A DNA stretch of 64,000 nucleotides. Origin: Buchnera aphidicola (Cinara curvipes) (GTDB lineage: Bacteria > Pseudomonadota > Gammaproteobacteria > Enterobacterales > Enterobacteriaceae). Location of the stretch: assembly GCF_900698915.1 (NCBI RefSeq), contig NZ_LR217710.1:369818-433817 (forward strand), read 5' to 3'. A program made the position numbers and the translations under genes. The notes under the pieces were generated by a model. That model saw only the letters and a list, made by a program, of their open reading frames with translations, had not been told where the DNA came from and made no database searches. Below, piece after piece: positions 32,109 to 40,372 of the stretch. The stretch's first letter is position 1; each line of letters opens with the position of its first letter.

Positions 32109-33260
32109 ATGTATAAGAAAAAAATATATATTTTACCACCAATTAGTTTATATATTCATATACCTTGGTGTATAAAAAAATGCCCATATTGTGATTTCCA
32201 TTCATATAAATATTCTAAAAAAATTTCAGAAGAAAAATATATAAAACATATAATCAAAGATCTAAAAGAAGATAAAAAAATAATTTCAAATAGATCAATT
32301 AAATCAATTTTTATTGGAGGAGGAACACCAAGTTTATTAAAGAGTAAAACAATTGAATTATTAATTCAAAAAATAAAAAAAACTATATCAGTTTCTAAAA
32401 AAATAGAAATTTCTATAGAAATCAATCCAGACAAATATCAAAGAGAAAAAATAATAAAATACCATCAATCCGGAATTAATAGATTTTCTATTGGCGTACA
32501 AACATTCAATAATAATTTACTTAAAAAAATTGAAAGAACATATAAAAAAAAATCAGTAATTGATCTTATTAAATCTACTAAAAATATAGTAAATAGAAAT
32601 CTAAATATAGATATTATTTATGGATTACCTCATCAATCTGTTAAAGAAGCTCTTAGTGACTTAATACAAGCAATAAAATTAAAACCAGAACATATTTCAT
32701 GGTATCAACTAGATATTGAACCAAATACTAAATTTTATACACAAGATATTATATTACCTTCTCTTTTAGATATAAAAAAAATAAGATCAAAAGGAAAAAA
32801 AATACTAAGAAAATCAGGATATAAACAATATGAAATATCTGCTTTTACAAAAAAAAAAAAATATCAATGTATACATAATCTTAACTATTGGAATTTTGGT
32901 GATTATATAGGAATAGGATGTGGCGCACATGGTAAAATTACACAATTAAATAAAAAAATTATTCGTACTATAAAAACTAAAAGAGATGAAATTTATATAA
33001 AAAAAAAGTATACAGAAAAAAAATATATTGTACCTAAAGAAGATATTCCATTTGAATTTTTTTTAAATAAATTCAGATTATTAAAACCTATTTCTTATTC
33101 AAGTTTTGAAAAAAGTACTAATTTAAACATACAAATAATTCAAGAGAAAATTTTTTCAGCTAAAAAAAAAGGATATTTAATAGATAAAAATTATCATTGG
33201 ATCATAACAAAATACGGAAAAAAACATTTAAATTCTCTCTTGTCAATATTTTTAAAATAA
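32109..33260 (+). CDS. hemW: Radical SAM heme-related protein HemW
   Basis: HemW is a radical SAM protein related to HemN that is thought to handle heme insertion; in E. coli it lies near yqgF and trmB. The motif IPWCIKKCPYCDFHSY carries the CX3CX2C cluster ligands. IFIGGGTPS, NPDKY and the HNLNYWNFGDYIGIGCGAHG region are also conserved. The 383 residues match E. coli (378). It ends 22 bp from the convergent trmB stop. The actual substrate in this organism is unknown. Confidence 0.93.
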   Translation: MYKKKIYILPPISLYIHIPWCIKKCPYCDFHSYKYSKKISEEKYIKHIIKDLKEDKKIISNRSIKSIFIGGGTPSLLKSKTIELLIQKIKKTISVSKKIEISIEINPDKYQREKIIKYHQSGINRFSIGVQTFNNNLLKKIERTYKKKSVIDLIKSTKNIVNRNLNIDIIYGLPHQSVKEALSDLIQAIKLKPEHISWYQLDIEPNTKFYTQDIILPSLLDIKKIRSKGKKILRKSGYKQYEISAFTKKKKYQCIHNLNYWNFGDYIGIGCGAHGKITQLNKKIIRTIKTKRDEIYIKKKYTEKKYIVPKEDIPFEFFLNKFRLLKPISYSSFEKSTNLNIQIIQEKIFSAKKKGYLIDKNYHWIITKYGKKHLNSLLSIFLK

Positions 33261-33282
33261 AATTAAAAAAAATATTCATAAA

Positions 33283-34002
33283 CTATTTAAAATATAATTG
33301 ATATTTATAATCAAAAATATCATGATTTAATAAAATAGCTTTTTTTTCAAATTTAGTTTGCACATATATATTATGTAATGGAAAGAAAAATTTTTTAAAA
33401 AAAATACGTTTAAAAATAGAATTTTGTGACATCAAAGTAAATATATTATTTGAGTATAAATGACAATCAGTTCTTATATGTAAGTAACCCTTATAAACTA
33501 TTTTTTTTTCTATTAAGTGAATAAAATTATTATTTATTAATCGTCTTTTATGATGTTTTAATTTAAACCAAGGATCAGGAAAAAAAATTTGAAGAATAAA
33601 TACTGAAAAATCTGGAATCATATACATTAAAACTTCAACAGCATCATGAAATATTATTTTTAAATTATTTACTTTATATAAGCAAGCATACTTAATAGCT
33701 GAATAAATACTTAATGGATATACTTCAATTCCAATAAAATTTATATGAGGATTATTTAAAACTTTTTGTATGAATGAATATCCATCACCAAAACCAATTT
33801 CTACAATAATTTTTTGATTTAAAAAAAATAATAACGAAAAATTTAATTGAGTATAACAAAAATCAATCCCATAATTTTTCCAGTTTAATAATATAAATTG
33901 TTTTTTTTTTTTATTCATATATCTTTTTCTAATTACATAACTTTTAATTGTATATAAAGACTTATTTTTTTTTTTATAAATACGATAATTAATAGAACAC
34001 AT
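33283..34002 (-). CDS. trmB: tRNA (guanine-N7-)-methyltransferase
   Basis: TrmB methylates G46 of tRNA. The SAM-binding motif VEIGFGDGYSF, the acidic IGIEVYPLS and the catalytic segment QIFFPDPWFKLKHHKRRLI are clear. The C-terminal half is diverged and aromatic-rich. Length is 239 (E. coli 239). It is divergent from mutY across a 130-bp AT-rich gap, as in E. coli. Confidence 0.94.
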   Translation of the reverse strand: MCSINYRIYKKKNKSLYTIKSYVIRKRYMNKKKKQFILLNWKNYGIDFCYTQLNFSLLFFLNQKIIVEIGFGDGYSFIQKVLNNPHINFIGIEVYPLSIYSAIKYACLYKVNNLKIIFHDAVEVLMYMIPDFSVFILQIFFPDPWFKLKHHKRRLINNNFIHLIEKKIVYKGYLHIRTDCHLYSNNIFTLMSQNSIFKRIFFKKFFFPLHNIYVQTKFEKKAILLNHDIFDYKYQLYFK

Positions 34003-34133
34003 TAGTATTCACCAATATAAAAAATATTTATATAAATTTAAAAAAAATATTTTATTAAAAACAAAAAAATATTAATTTTTTAAAAAATAAAATAAATTAT
34101 AAATTTCAATTTATTAATAATATTAGGATAAAT

Positions 34134-35423
34134 ATGTTATTTGCACAAAAAATACTTAATTGGTTTCATCACCACGGAAGAAAAAATCTACCATGGCAAA
34201 AAAAAAATATTTATCTTATTTGGATATCTGAAATTATGTTGCAACAAACACAAGTTAAAACAGTAATTCCATATTTTAATAAATTTAAAAAAAAATTTCC
34301 TACCATGAAATCACTAATAAAAGCAAACATAAATGACATACTGTATTTGTGGAGTGGTTTAGGATATTATCAAAGAGCACATAATATATATAAAACAGCT
34401 ATAATTATAAAAAAAAAATATAATGGACTTTTTCCAGAAAATATCAATGAAATAAAAAAATTACCAGGTATTGGCCAATCAACAGCTGGAGCAATTCTAT
34501 CTTTCGCATATAATTTTGGATATGCTATTTTAGATGGCAACATAAAACGTATCTTAATAAGATTTCATGCAATTAATATAGTTAATAAAAAAAAAAGACA
34601 ATTAGATATTTTATTATGGAATTTGATTAATAAATATCTTCCTATTCATCATGCTAATAAATTTAATCAGTCTATGATGGATATAGGATCATTAATTTGC
34701 ACAAATAAAAATCCTAAATGTTCTATATGCCCTTTGAATAATACTTGCAATTACTCTTATAATCAACCTTTTTATATAAAAAAAATAAAAAAAAAAAGTA
34801 AAATTGGAATATTATTTTCAATAATACAATATAAAAATTTATTTTTTATAAAAAAACAAAAAAAAATTTCTATTTGGAAAGGATTATTTTATTTTCCTGT
34901 AACTCCTTTTCTAATATCAATAAATGAATGGAAAAAAATTATACACAAAAGTAAAAAAAAAAAAAATACAAATATACTACCTTTTACTCACTATATTAGT
35001 AATATAAAATTATATATAATTACTCAGTTAATCAAAATAAAAAAAAAAAAATATAAATTAAATAAAAAAGAAAATATATGGTATAACATATTTTTAAATA
35101 AAAAAATTGGTATCCCCGCTCCAGTAAAAAAAATATTTATAATTTTAAAAAAAAAAATAAAGGAAGAAAATATGAAAAAAAAAAATAAACGTATAATTTT
35201 TTGTTCATTTTTTAAAAAAAATGAAGAAGGTTTAGATTATCCTTTTTTTACCGGAGAGATTGGACAAAAAATTTATCAAGAAATTTCTAAAAAAGCATGG
35301 ACATGCTGGTTAAAAAAGCAAACGAAAATAATTAATGAAAAAAAACTAAACATGTTTATTGATGAAGATCGTGAATATTTAGAAAAAAAAATGAAAAAGT
35401 TTTTATTTTCTAATAATAATTAG
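34134..35423 (+). CDS. mutY: Adenine glycosylase MutY fused in frame to YggX
   Basis: Residues 1 to about 345 are MutY, which removes A opposite 8-oxoG: HHHGRKNLPWQ opening, MLQQTQVKTVIPYF, helix-hairpin-helix LPGIGQSTAGAIL, catalytic Asp in ILDGNIKRIL, and the [4Fe-4S] ligands CTNKNPKCSICPLNNTC. From residue 347 the frame continues into a full YggX iron-trafficking/oxidative-protection protein (RIIFCSFF, EISKKAWTCWLKKQTKIINEKKLNM). These are adjacent separate genes in E. coli. Here an A11 run (35147-35157) removes the MutY stop. The internal AGGA site and ATG (35172) remain, so YggX may also be made separately. An A14 in-frame run lies at 34953-34966. Confidence 0.93.
   Translation: MLFAQKILNWFHHHGRKNLPWQKKNIYLIWISEIMLQQTQVKTVIPYFNKFKKKFPTMKSLIKANINDILYLWSGLGYYQRAHNIYKTAIIIKKKYNGLFPENINEIKKLPGIGQSTAGAILSFAYNFGYAILDGNIKRILIRFHAINIVNKKKRQLDILLWNLINKYLPIHHANKFNQSMMDIGSLICTNKNPKCSICPLNNTCNYSYNQPFYIKKIKKKSKIGILFSIIQYKNLFFIKKQKKISIWKGLFYFPVTPFLISINEWKKIIHKSKKKKNTNILPFTHYISNIKLYIITQLIKIKKKKYKLNKKENIWYNIFLNKKIGIPAPVKKIFIILKKKIKEENMKKKNKRIIFCSFFKKNEEGLDYPFFTGEIGQKIYQEISKKAWTCWLKKQTKIINEKKLNMFIDEDREYLEKKMKKFLFSNNN
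35172..35423 (+). CDS. yggX: YggX, Fe(II)-trafficking protein (internal start within mutY frame)
   Basis: The start is ATG 35172, preceded by AGGAAG 6-11 nt upstream, a good ribosome-binding site. The 83-residue product aligns along most of E. coli YggX (91 residues): RIIFCSFF for RTIFCTF, GEIGQKIYQEISKKAW and INEKKLNM. It lacks the last few residues. The conserved start signal suggests that YggX can be translated on its own despite the fused frame. Confidence 0.8.
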   Translation: MKKKNKRIIFCSFFKKNEEGLDYPFFTGEIGQKIYQEISKKAWTCWLKKQTKIINEKKLNMFIDEDREYLEKKMKKFLFSNNN

Positions 35424-35433
35424 AAATACATTT

Positions 35434-36885
35434 TTATTTAATTAAATTATTGATTTTATATGTAATTTTATTTACATAATCAATTAATTTTTCTAATAAA
35501 ATATAATTACTATGTTTAATATCATATTTTAATTGCAATAAACGAATATTTTCAATATATGTATTAACAAATTTAGAATTTATTTTTTTTTGACAATAAG
35601 ATTTCCATATTTTTATTTCAGATTTACTTAGTAAATTTATAAAATTACGTGCTTTTAGTCGAAAAAAAATTTCCTTAATTCTATTATCAATAAATTTAGG
35701 ATTCCAATTAATCCAAAAAGAAGGAGGATTACAATGAATAAAAGAAAATAATGATTTATCTTGGTAAGTAAAAAAATTTTTATATAGTAGTAAATCTACA
35801 TCTTGAATAATCTTGTTTTTATTTCTATTTGAAAAAAATGAAATAATCCAATTTTTAATCTGTATATTATCTTTTAATAAAAAAAAATTTTTCTGACAAC
35901 GTAGATAATTAATATTTAATCTCTTACAATTTTTATCGGAAAGAGAGTTATAGGAAAATAATAATGGAGCTTTATTAATATTAATAACTTGAATTCCACA
36001 ATGAAATAATTTTTTAATTTTTAATATTTTATTTATAGAATTATTGTATAAACTAAATAAATTTTTTATATTTATCGATAAATCAATAACAATAATGTTA
36101 CTATTATATATTGGATGAAAATCTAAAATCATTACACAGCCAAAATTATTATTTTTAGAACCAAAATAACTAGATAAGTAAAAAAAAGGTTTTTTATAAT
36201 TTTTATATATAAAAGATAATATATTTTTTTTATGAGATATTTTATACAAAAACAAAAAAAATTTTTTATTTCGATAATATAGATATCGAGCTATTAAAAC
36301 AGTAGCTGTTACATCAGAAAAAGCATCATGAATATTAGTATGTTCAATCTTATTAACTAAAGTAACATCAGATAATTTAAAACTAATAGTTCCGTCAATT
36401 TTATGACACCACAACATAACTTCAGGATAAAATATATAAAATGAACGTAAAATATTTAAAATATCCCAACTAAAATTATTATTTTTCCAACACCATTCAT
36501 AAGGATCAAGTAAATTTCTATAAAAAAGATTACGTGTAATTAAATTATCAAAATTAATATTATTATACCCTACTATACATATATTTTTTTGAGAAAAAAT
36601 ATCATATATTTTTTTAGTAAAAAAATATTCATTTAATCCGTGTATTTTTGTATATTGAGGTAATATTTTAGTAATTAAAACAGATTTTGGATCAGGTAAA
36701 TAATCTAAAGGAGGATAACAAAATAAAACTGTCTTTTTACGAATAATATTAAATGAATTATCTGTTTCTATACTACAAAACTGAGATACCTTATCTAGAG
36801 ATACATTTGTACCAAAAGTTTCATAATCATAAAAAACAAAAGAATTTTTTGTAGAAAAATTAACACTATACTTTTTCTTTAACAT
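35434..36885 (-). CDS. sbcB: Exodeoxyribonuclease I
   Basis: ExoI degrades ssDNA 3' to 5' in recombination and mismatch repair. The DEDD-type motifs are visible: DYETFG (Asp/Glu), GYNNINFDNLITRN, and HDAFSDVTATV. The 483 residues match E. coli (475). The C-terminal SH3-like and helical domains are strongly diverged and rich in Asn/Lys/Phe. It is convergent with mutY, 10 bp between stops. Confidence 0.94.
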   Translation of the reverse strand: MLKKKYSVNFSTKNSFVFYDYETFGTNVSLDKVSQFCSIETDNSFNIIRKKTVLFCYPPLDYLPDPKSVLITKILPQYTKIHGLNEYFFTKKIYDIFSQKNICIVGYNNINFDNLITRNLFYRNLLDPYEWCWKNNNFSWDILNILRSFYIFYPEVMLWCHKIDGTISFKLSDVTLVNKIEHTNIHDAFSDVTATVLIARYLYYRNKKFFLFLYKISHKKNILSFIYKNYKKPFFYLSSYFGSKNNNFGCVMILDFHPIYNSNIIVIDLSINIKNLFSLYNNSINKILKIKKLFHCGIQVININKAPLLFSYNSLSDKNCKRLNINYLRCQKNFFLLKDNIQIKNWIISFFSNRNKNKIIQDVDLLLYKNFFTYQDKSLFSFIHCNPPSFWINWNPKFIDNRIKEIFFRLKARNFINLLSKSEIKIWKSYCQKKINSKFVNTYIENIRLLQLKYDIKHSNYILLEKLIDYVNKITYKINNLIK

Positions 36886-36966
36886 AAATTTAAATATTAT
36901 TTAATTATTTCATTTATAAAATATTTTAATATTTTATTTACATATTATTATAAATAATAAAACATT

Positions 36967-37039
36967 CTCCCCTGACTGGACTCGAACCAGTGACATACGG
37001 ATTAACAGTCCGCCGTTCTACCAACTGAACTACAGAGGA
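36967..37039 (-). tRNA. tRNA-Asn (anticodon GTT)
   Basis: The reverse strand is nearly identical to E. coli tRNA-Asn. The acceptor TCCTCTG pairs with CAGGGGA (one wobble), the anticodon loop CTGTTAA gives GTT, and the T-arm has CTGGTTCGAGTCCAG. CCA is not encoded. Confidence 0.97.
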
Positions 37040-37216
37040 ATATAAAATATATATCATACAGATAATATGATGTCAATTTATAATTAAAAATATTTTTTAT
37101 ATTATTTAAAATTTTAAAAATAATTATTAATTATAAAATAAAAAAAATATAGATTAGTATTTCAATTTGTTCTATAATATGTTATTAATAATTAAAGTAT
37201 ATTAATATCTTAATAA

Positions 37217-37289
37217 GGCCCTTTAGCTCAGTGGTTAGAGCACACGACTCATAATCGTTTGGTCGCTGGTTCAAATCCAGCAAGGGCCA
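37217..37289 (+). tRNA. tRNA-Ile2 (anticodon CAT, lysidine type)
   Basis: The anticodon is CAT, but the body matches E. coli tRNA-Ile2, not Met: GGCCCTTTAGCTCAGTGG, ACGACTCATAATCG and GGTCGCTGG. The acceptor is GGCCCTT/AAGGGCC-A. In this class C34 is converted to lysidine by TilS, so the tRNA reads AUA, a heavily used codon here. Automated annotation may label it Met. Confidence 0.92.
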
Positions 37290-37347
37290 TAATATATCTA
37301 ATAAACAAAATAAAAATATATAAACTTATAATTAAATAATTAAATTT

Positions 37348-37758
37348 TTATATGTATAAAAATTTAATTTTTTTCTTAGTAAGAATTATTAATTTAGCAA
37401 TCCGTTCACCTGGATACACACAAAAAATTTTTTTACTACAATTCCATATAGATATTTTCAATTCATTATTATAAAAAAAATTCTTTAGAATAAATGGATT
37501 TCCTATAATTATTTTATATTTTTTCTTTACTTTATATAAAGGTTTAATAAGAAAATCTAAGTTTTTATCAAAAATATTAATTAATATTCCTGTAGAAATT
37601 AATGTTGTTTGTTCAGGTGAAATATATATTTTTTTTTTAATACAAGCTCTTAAATAAAATCCAAGTAATCCATCAGATAAATATTCAGGAAAAAAAAAAA
37701 TAGTTCCAATACGAGAATCAAGAATTTTTATATTTAATTCTAATACATCTAAACACAT
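37348..37758 (-). CDS. dut: Degenerate dUTPase homologue with lost catalytic motifs
   Basis: The order of conserved pieces identifies dUTP diphosphatase: IKILDSRIG, TTLISTGILINI, GN, KISIWN and YPGERIAKLI. The trimer active-site motifs, however, are missing. Motif 1 AGLDLRA reads LGFYLRA (catalytic Asp lost), motif 2 PRSGLGHKHG reads PLYKVKKKYK, motif 3 GLIDSDYQG reads FILKNFFYNN, and C-terminal motif 5 (GEGGFGSTG-type) is absent. The 136-residue frame is still open (E. coli 151). It is probably catalytically dead, or in the process of decay. Confidence 0.85.
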   Translation of the reverse strand: MCLDVLELNIKILDSRIGTIFFFPEYLSDGLLGFYLRACIKKKIYISPEQTTLISTGILINIFDKNLDFLIKPLYKVKKKYKIIIGNPFILKNFFYNNELKISIWNCSKKIFCVYPGERIAKLIILTKKKIKFLYI

Positions 37759-37782
37759 AAAAAATCCTATTTTAATACAATT

Positions 37783-38232
37783 TTATTTTGATAGAATAAC
37801 TACTTTAAATACAGTAGAAATATTTTTATATGGAGTAAATATAACTTCATGAATTCCTAAATAACGTAATAAACCTTGAGGTAATTTAATTTCACTTTTT
37901 TGAACAAAAATACCAATCAAGGATAATTGTTTAATAATATCTTTAATTCCAATAGAACCAAAAATTTTTTTCTTCTCACTTGATTTCATAAAAAAAATAA
38001 TTGCTCCTATTAAATTCATAGAATTGATTTTTTTTGTTGCTTTTTTTATTTTTTCAGATTCTTGTTTTTCTTCTAATATTCTATTTTGTTCAAAAATTTT
38101 AATATTACTTAGCGTCGCTAATAATACTTTATTAGTAGGTATCAAATAATTTCTAGCGTATCCATTTTTTACAAAAATTATTTGTCCTTTTTTTCCTAAT
38201 TTTTCTATTGTATTTAATAAAATAACTTTCAT
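37783..38232 (-). CDS. rplI: 50S ribosomal protein L9
   Basis: The 149-residue L9 begins MKVILLNTIEKLGKKGQIIFVKNGYARNYLIP, the rRNA-binding N-terminal domain. A long helix leads to a diverged C-terminal domain ending in GIHEVIF..NISTVFKVVI. It is last in the rpsF-rpsR-rplI operon. priB, which follows rpsF in E. coli, is absent. Confidence 0.97.
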   Translation of the reverse strand: MKVILLNTIEKLGKKGQIIFVKNGYARNYLIPTNKVLLATLSNIKIFEQNRILEEKQESEKIKKATKKINSMNLIGAIIFFMKSSEKKKIFGSIGIKDIIKQLSLIGIFVQKSEIKLPQGLLRYLGIHEVIFTPYKNISTVFKVVILSK

Positions 38233-38290
38233 TTAATATAAACACCTTAAAAAATATTACTTTTAATATTATAAAAAAATAATTACTTTT

Positions 38291-38518
38291 TTATTTATGT
38301 TGATCAGTATACGGAATTAAACTGATAAAACGAGCTATTTTAATGGCACGGGATAATTTTCTTTGATATTTTGCTTTTGTTCCAGTAATACGACTAGGAA
38401 CTATTTTTCCACTTTCAGTAATATAATTTTTTAACATAATAATATCTTTATAATCTATATATTTTATTCCTTCTACTGTAAATCTACAAAATTTTCTACG
38501 ACGAAAATAACGCACCAT
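38291..38518 (-). CDS. rpsR: 30S ribosomal protein S18
   Basis: The start at 38518 ([13 protein letters not shown]) matches S18; two further codons upstream are open but not conserved. The core [27 protein letters not shown] and [21 protein letters not shown] C-terminus are intact. S18 binds with S6 on the platform. Confidence 0.96.
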   Translation of the reverse strand: MVRYFRRRKFCRFTVEGIKYIDYKDIIMLKNYITESGKIVPSRITGTKAKYQRKLSRAIKIARFISLIPYTDQHK

Positions 38519-38587
38519 AATCAAACCCTTAATCTTTAATTAAAATTAAATATTATATTTAAAATAAAATAAAAATATTCTTATAAT

Positions 38588-38971
38588 TTAATATTTTTTT
38601 ATATTTTTATGTATTTTCTTTCTAGAAGAAATTAATTCTTTTTTATTATTTTCTTGAAGTTGTAATATAGGAGACATTTTTTTAAACGCTTCTGTACATA
38701 AAAGAATAAGATGACGAATTATATTTATATTAAATTTAAAATCATTTTCTAAATGTTTTAAACATTCAATTGATACTTCTATATTAATTAAAATATAATG
38801 CGCTTTTTGTAATTTCTTTATTGGGTATGATAATACACGTTGTCCCCAATCTTCTAAACGATGAATTATCCCTTTTTTAGAAGTGATTATATTTGAATAA
38901 TATTCAATAATTTGTGAAATTTTTTCACTTTTATCTGGATGAATCATTAAAACTATTTCATAGTGACGCAC
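38588..38971 (-). CDS. rpsF: 30S ribosomal protein S6
   Basis: The most likely start is a GTG at 38971 (RHYEIVLMIHPDKSE). It sits 8 nt after a strong AAGGAG on the minus strand, whereas the upstream ATG has no support from homology. The rest aligns with S6, including IHRLEDWGQRVLSYPIKKLQKAHYILINIE. S6 forms a heterodimer with S18. Confidence 0.95.
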   Translation of the reverse strand: MRHYEIVLMIHPDKSEKISQIIEYYSNIITSKKGIIHRLEDWGQRVLSYPIKKLQKAHYILINIEVSIECLKHLENDFKFNINIIRHLILLCTEAFKKMSPILQLQENNKKELISSRKKIHKNIKKY

Positions 38972-39271
38972 TAATAAAACTCCTTTAAAATATATAAAAT
39001 ACAATTTTTAAATTATTTATTAAAATATAAAGTTAAATAAAAAAATTTAATATACATAAAATTTAAAAATAATTTTAAAAATTTAATTATTTTTAAATTC
39101 AAAAAATATTCTATTATATTAACATAATTATATTCATGAAAAAAAAATAGTTTTAATAAAAAATATTTATTATTAAATAAATTACACAAATTTTATTTTT
39201 TTAAAAGATGAAAAATAATTAAATTATATATATAAAAATTTTTTAAAAAAAAATAAACAATTAATTAAAAA

Positions 39272-40210
39272 TCATTTATTATATTCTATTACTTTTTTAA
39301 TTTTATTTATCAAAATATCTATTTGATTATCATTTATTAAGATGATATCTTTCCAATTATTTAACCAAGTTAATTGATGTTTAACTAATTTGCGGGTAGA
39401 TTTAATTGTATTATCAATCATTTCTTGATATGTACACTTATTTTTTAAATAAAACCACATTTGTCTATAACCAATACTATTAATAGACGGAAAAGAAGAA
39501 TTTAAATTCTTAATTTTATATAAATTACGTACTTCTTCTTCAAATCCATTGTTTAACATATTATAAAAACGTTTTTCTATTTTATTATATAAAATATCTT
39601 TTCTATATGGAATTAATCCAAACTGAAATATTTTATATGGTAACTTTACATGTATAGATTTAATTAACTTACTGCGTGAAAATCCTCCAGAAACAAAAAA
39701 TATTTCAACTGCACGTAAAACACGCTGAATATCATTCATATGAATTTTCTTACTAGAATCAGGATCAATTTTTTTTAAAATATCAAATAATTTTTTTTTT
39801 TTTTTTAAACATATTTCTTCAAAAATATATTTTCTAATTAATGGATTAGAAGGAGGTAAATAAGCAAATCCATTCAATAATAATTTAAAATAAAACATTG
39901 TTCCTCCAACTAACAAAGGAATTTTACCAAATTTTAAAATATTTTTTATTTCCTTAACAGAATCCTTATAAAAATCAACAGCTGAATAGATTTCTTTGGG
40001 TGATTTAATATTAATTAAACGATGCAAATTTTCTTTTAAATCTTTTTTATTTGGTTTATCTGTACCAATATCTAAACCTTTATATACTAATTTTGAATCT
40101 ACACTTAATAACTCTATTTCAGGAAATTTTTTTTTTATTTTTAACGCTAAAGAACTTTTTCCTACTGCTGTTGGACCCATTAGAAAAAATACAACTGATT
40201 TAATATTCAT
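39272..40210 (-). CDS. miaA: tRNA dimethylallyltransferase
   Basis: MiaA adds the isopentenyl group to A37 of tRNAs reading UNN codons. The P-loop is GPTAVGKSSLA (about 13-23). SVDSKLVYKGLDIGTDKP, GGTMFYFKLLLNG, MNDIQRVLRAVEIF and the C-terminal GYRQMWFYL and TRKLVKHQLTW complete the family pattern. The 312 residues match E. coli (316). An unbroken T16 run on the plus strand (39791-39806) encodes five Lys in frame, so this transcript is very prone to slippage. Confidence 0.96.
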   Translation of the reverse strand: MNIKSVVFFLMGPTAVGKSSLALKIKKKFPEIELLSVDSKLVYKGLDIGTDKPNKKDLKENLHRLINIKSPKEIYSAVDFYKDSVKEIKNILKFGKIPLLVGGTMFYFKLLLNGFAYLPPSNPLIRKYIFEEICLKKKKKLFDILKKIDPDSSKKIHMNDIQRVLRAVEIFFVSGGFSRSKLIKSIHVKLPYKIFQFGLIPYRKDILYNKIEKRFYNMLNNGFEEEVRNLYKIKNLNSSFPSINSIGYRQMWFYLKNKCTYQEMIDNTIKSTRKLVKHQLTWLNNWKDIILINDNQIDILINKIKKVIEYNK

Positions 40211-40372
40211 TTTTTATTTTTCAAATTTAATTAAAGATAATTTATATAAATAATTTGTAAAAAATTTTCAAAAAAATTTAATTAAATAACTTTATAAAAA
40301 TATTTTAAAAATATTTATTAAAATACTTTTAATAATAATACTTTTTATTTTAAAAATTATTATTAATTTATA

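Noticed and set aside
37217-37289. Annotation as elongator tRNA-Met
   Set aside because: Anticodon is CAT, but the stems and loops match tRNA-Ile2 rather than Met.
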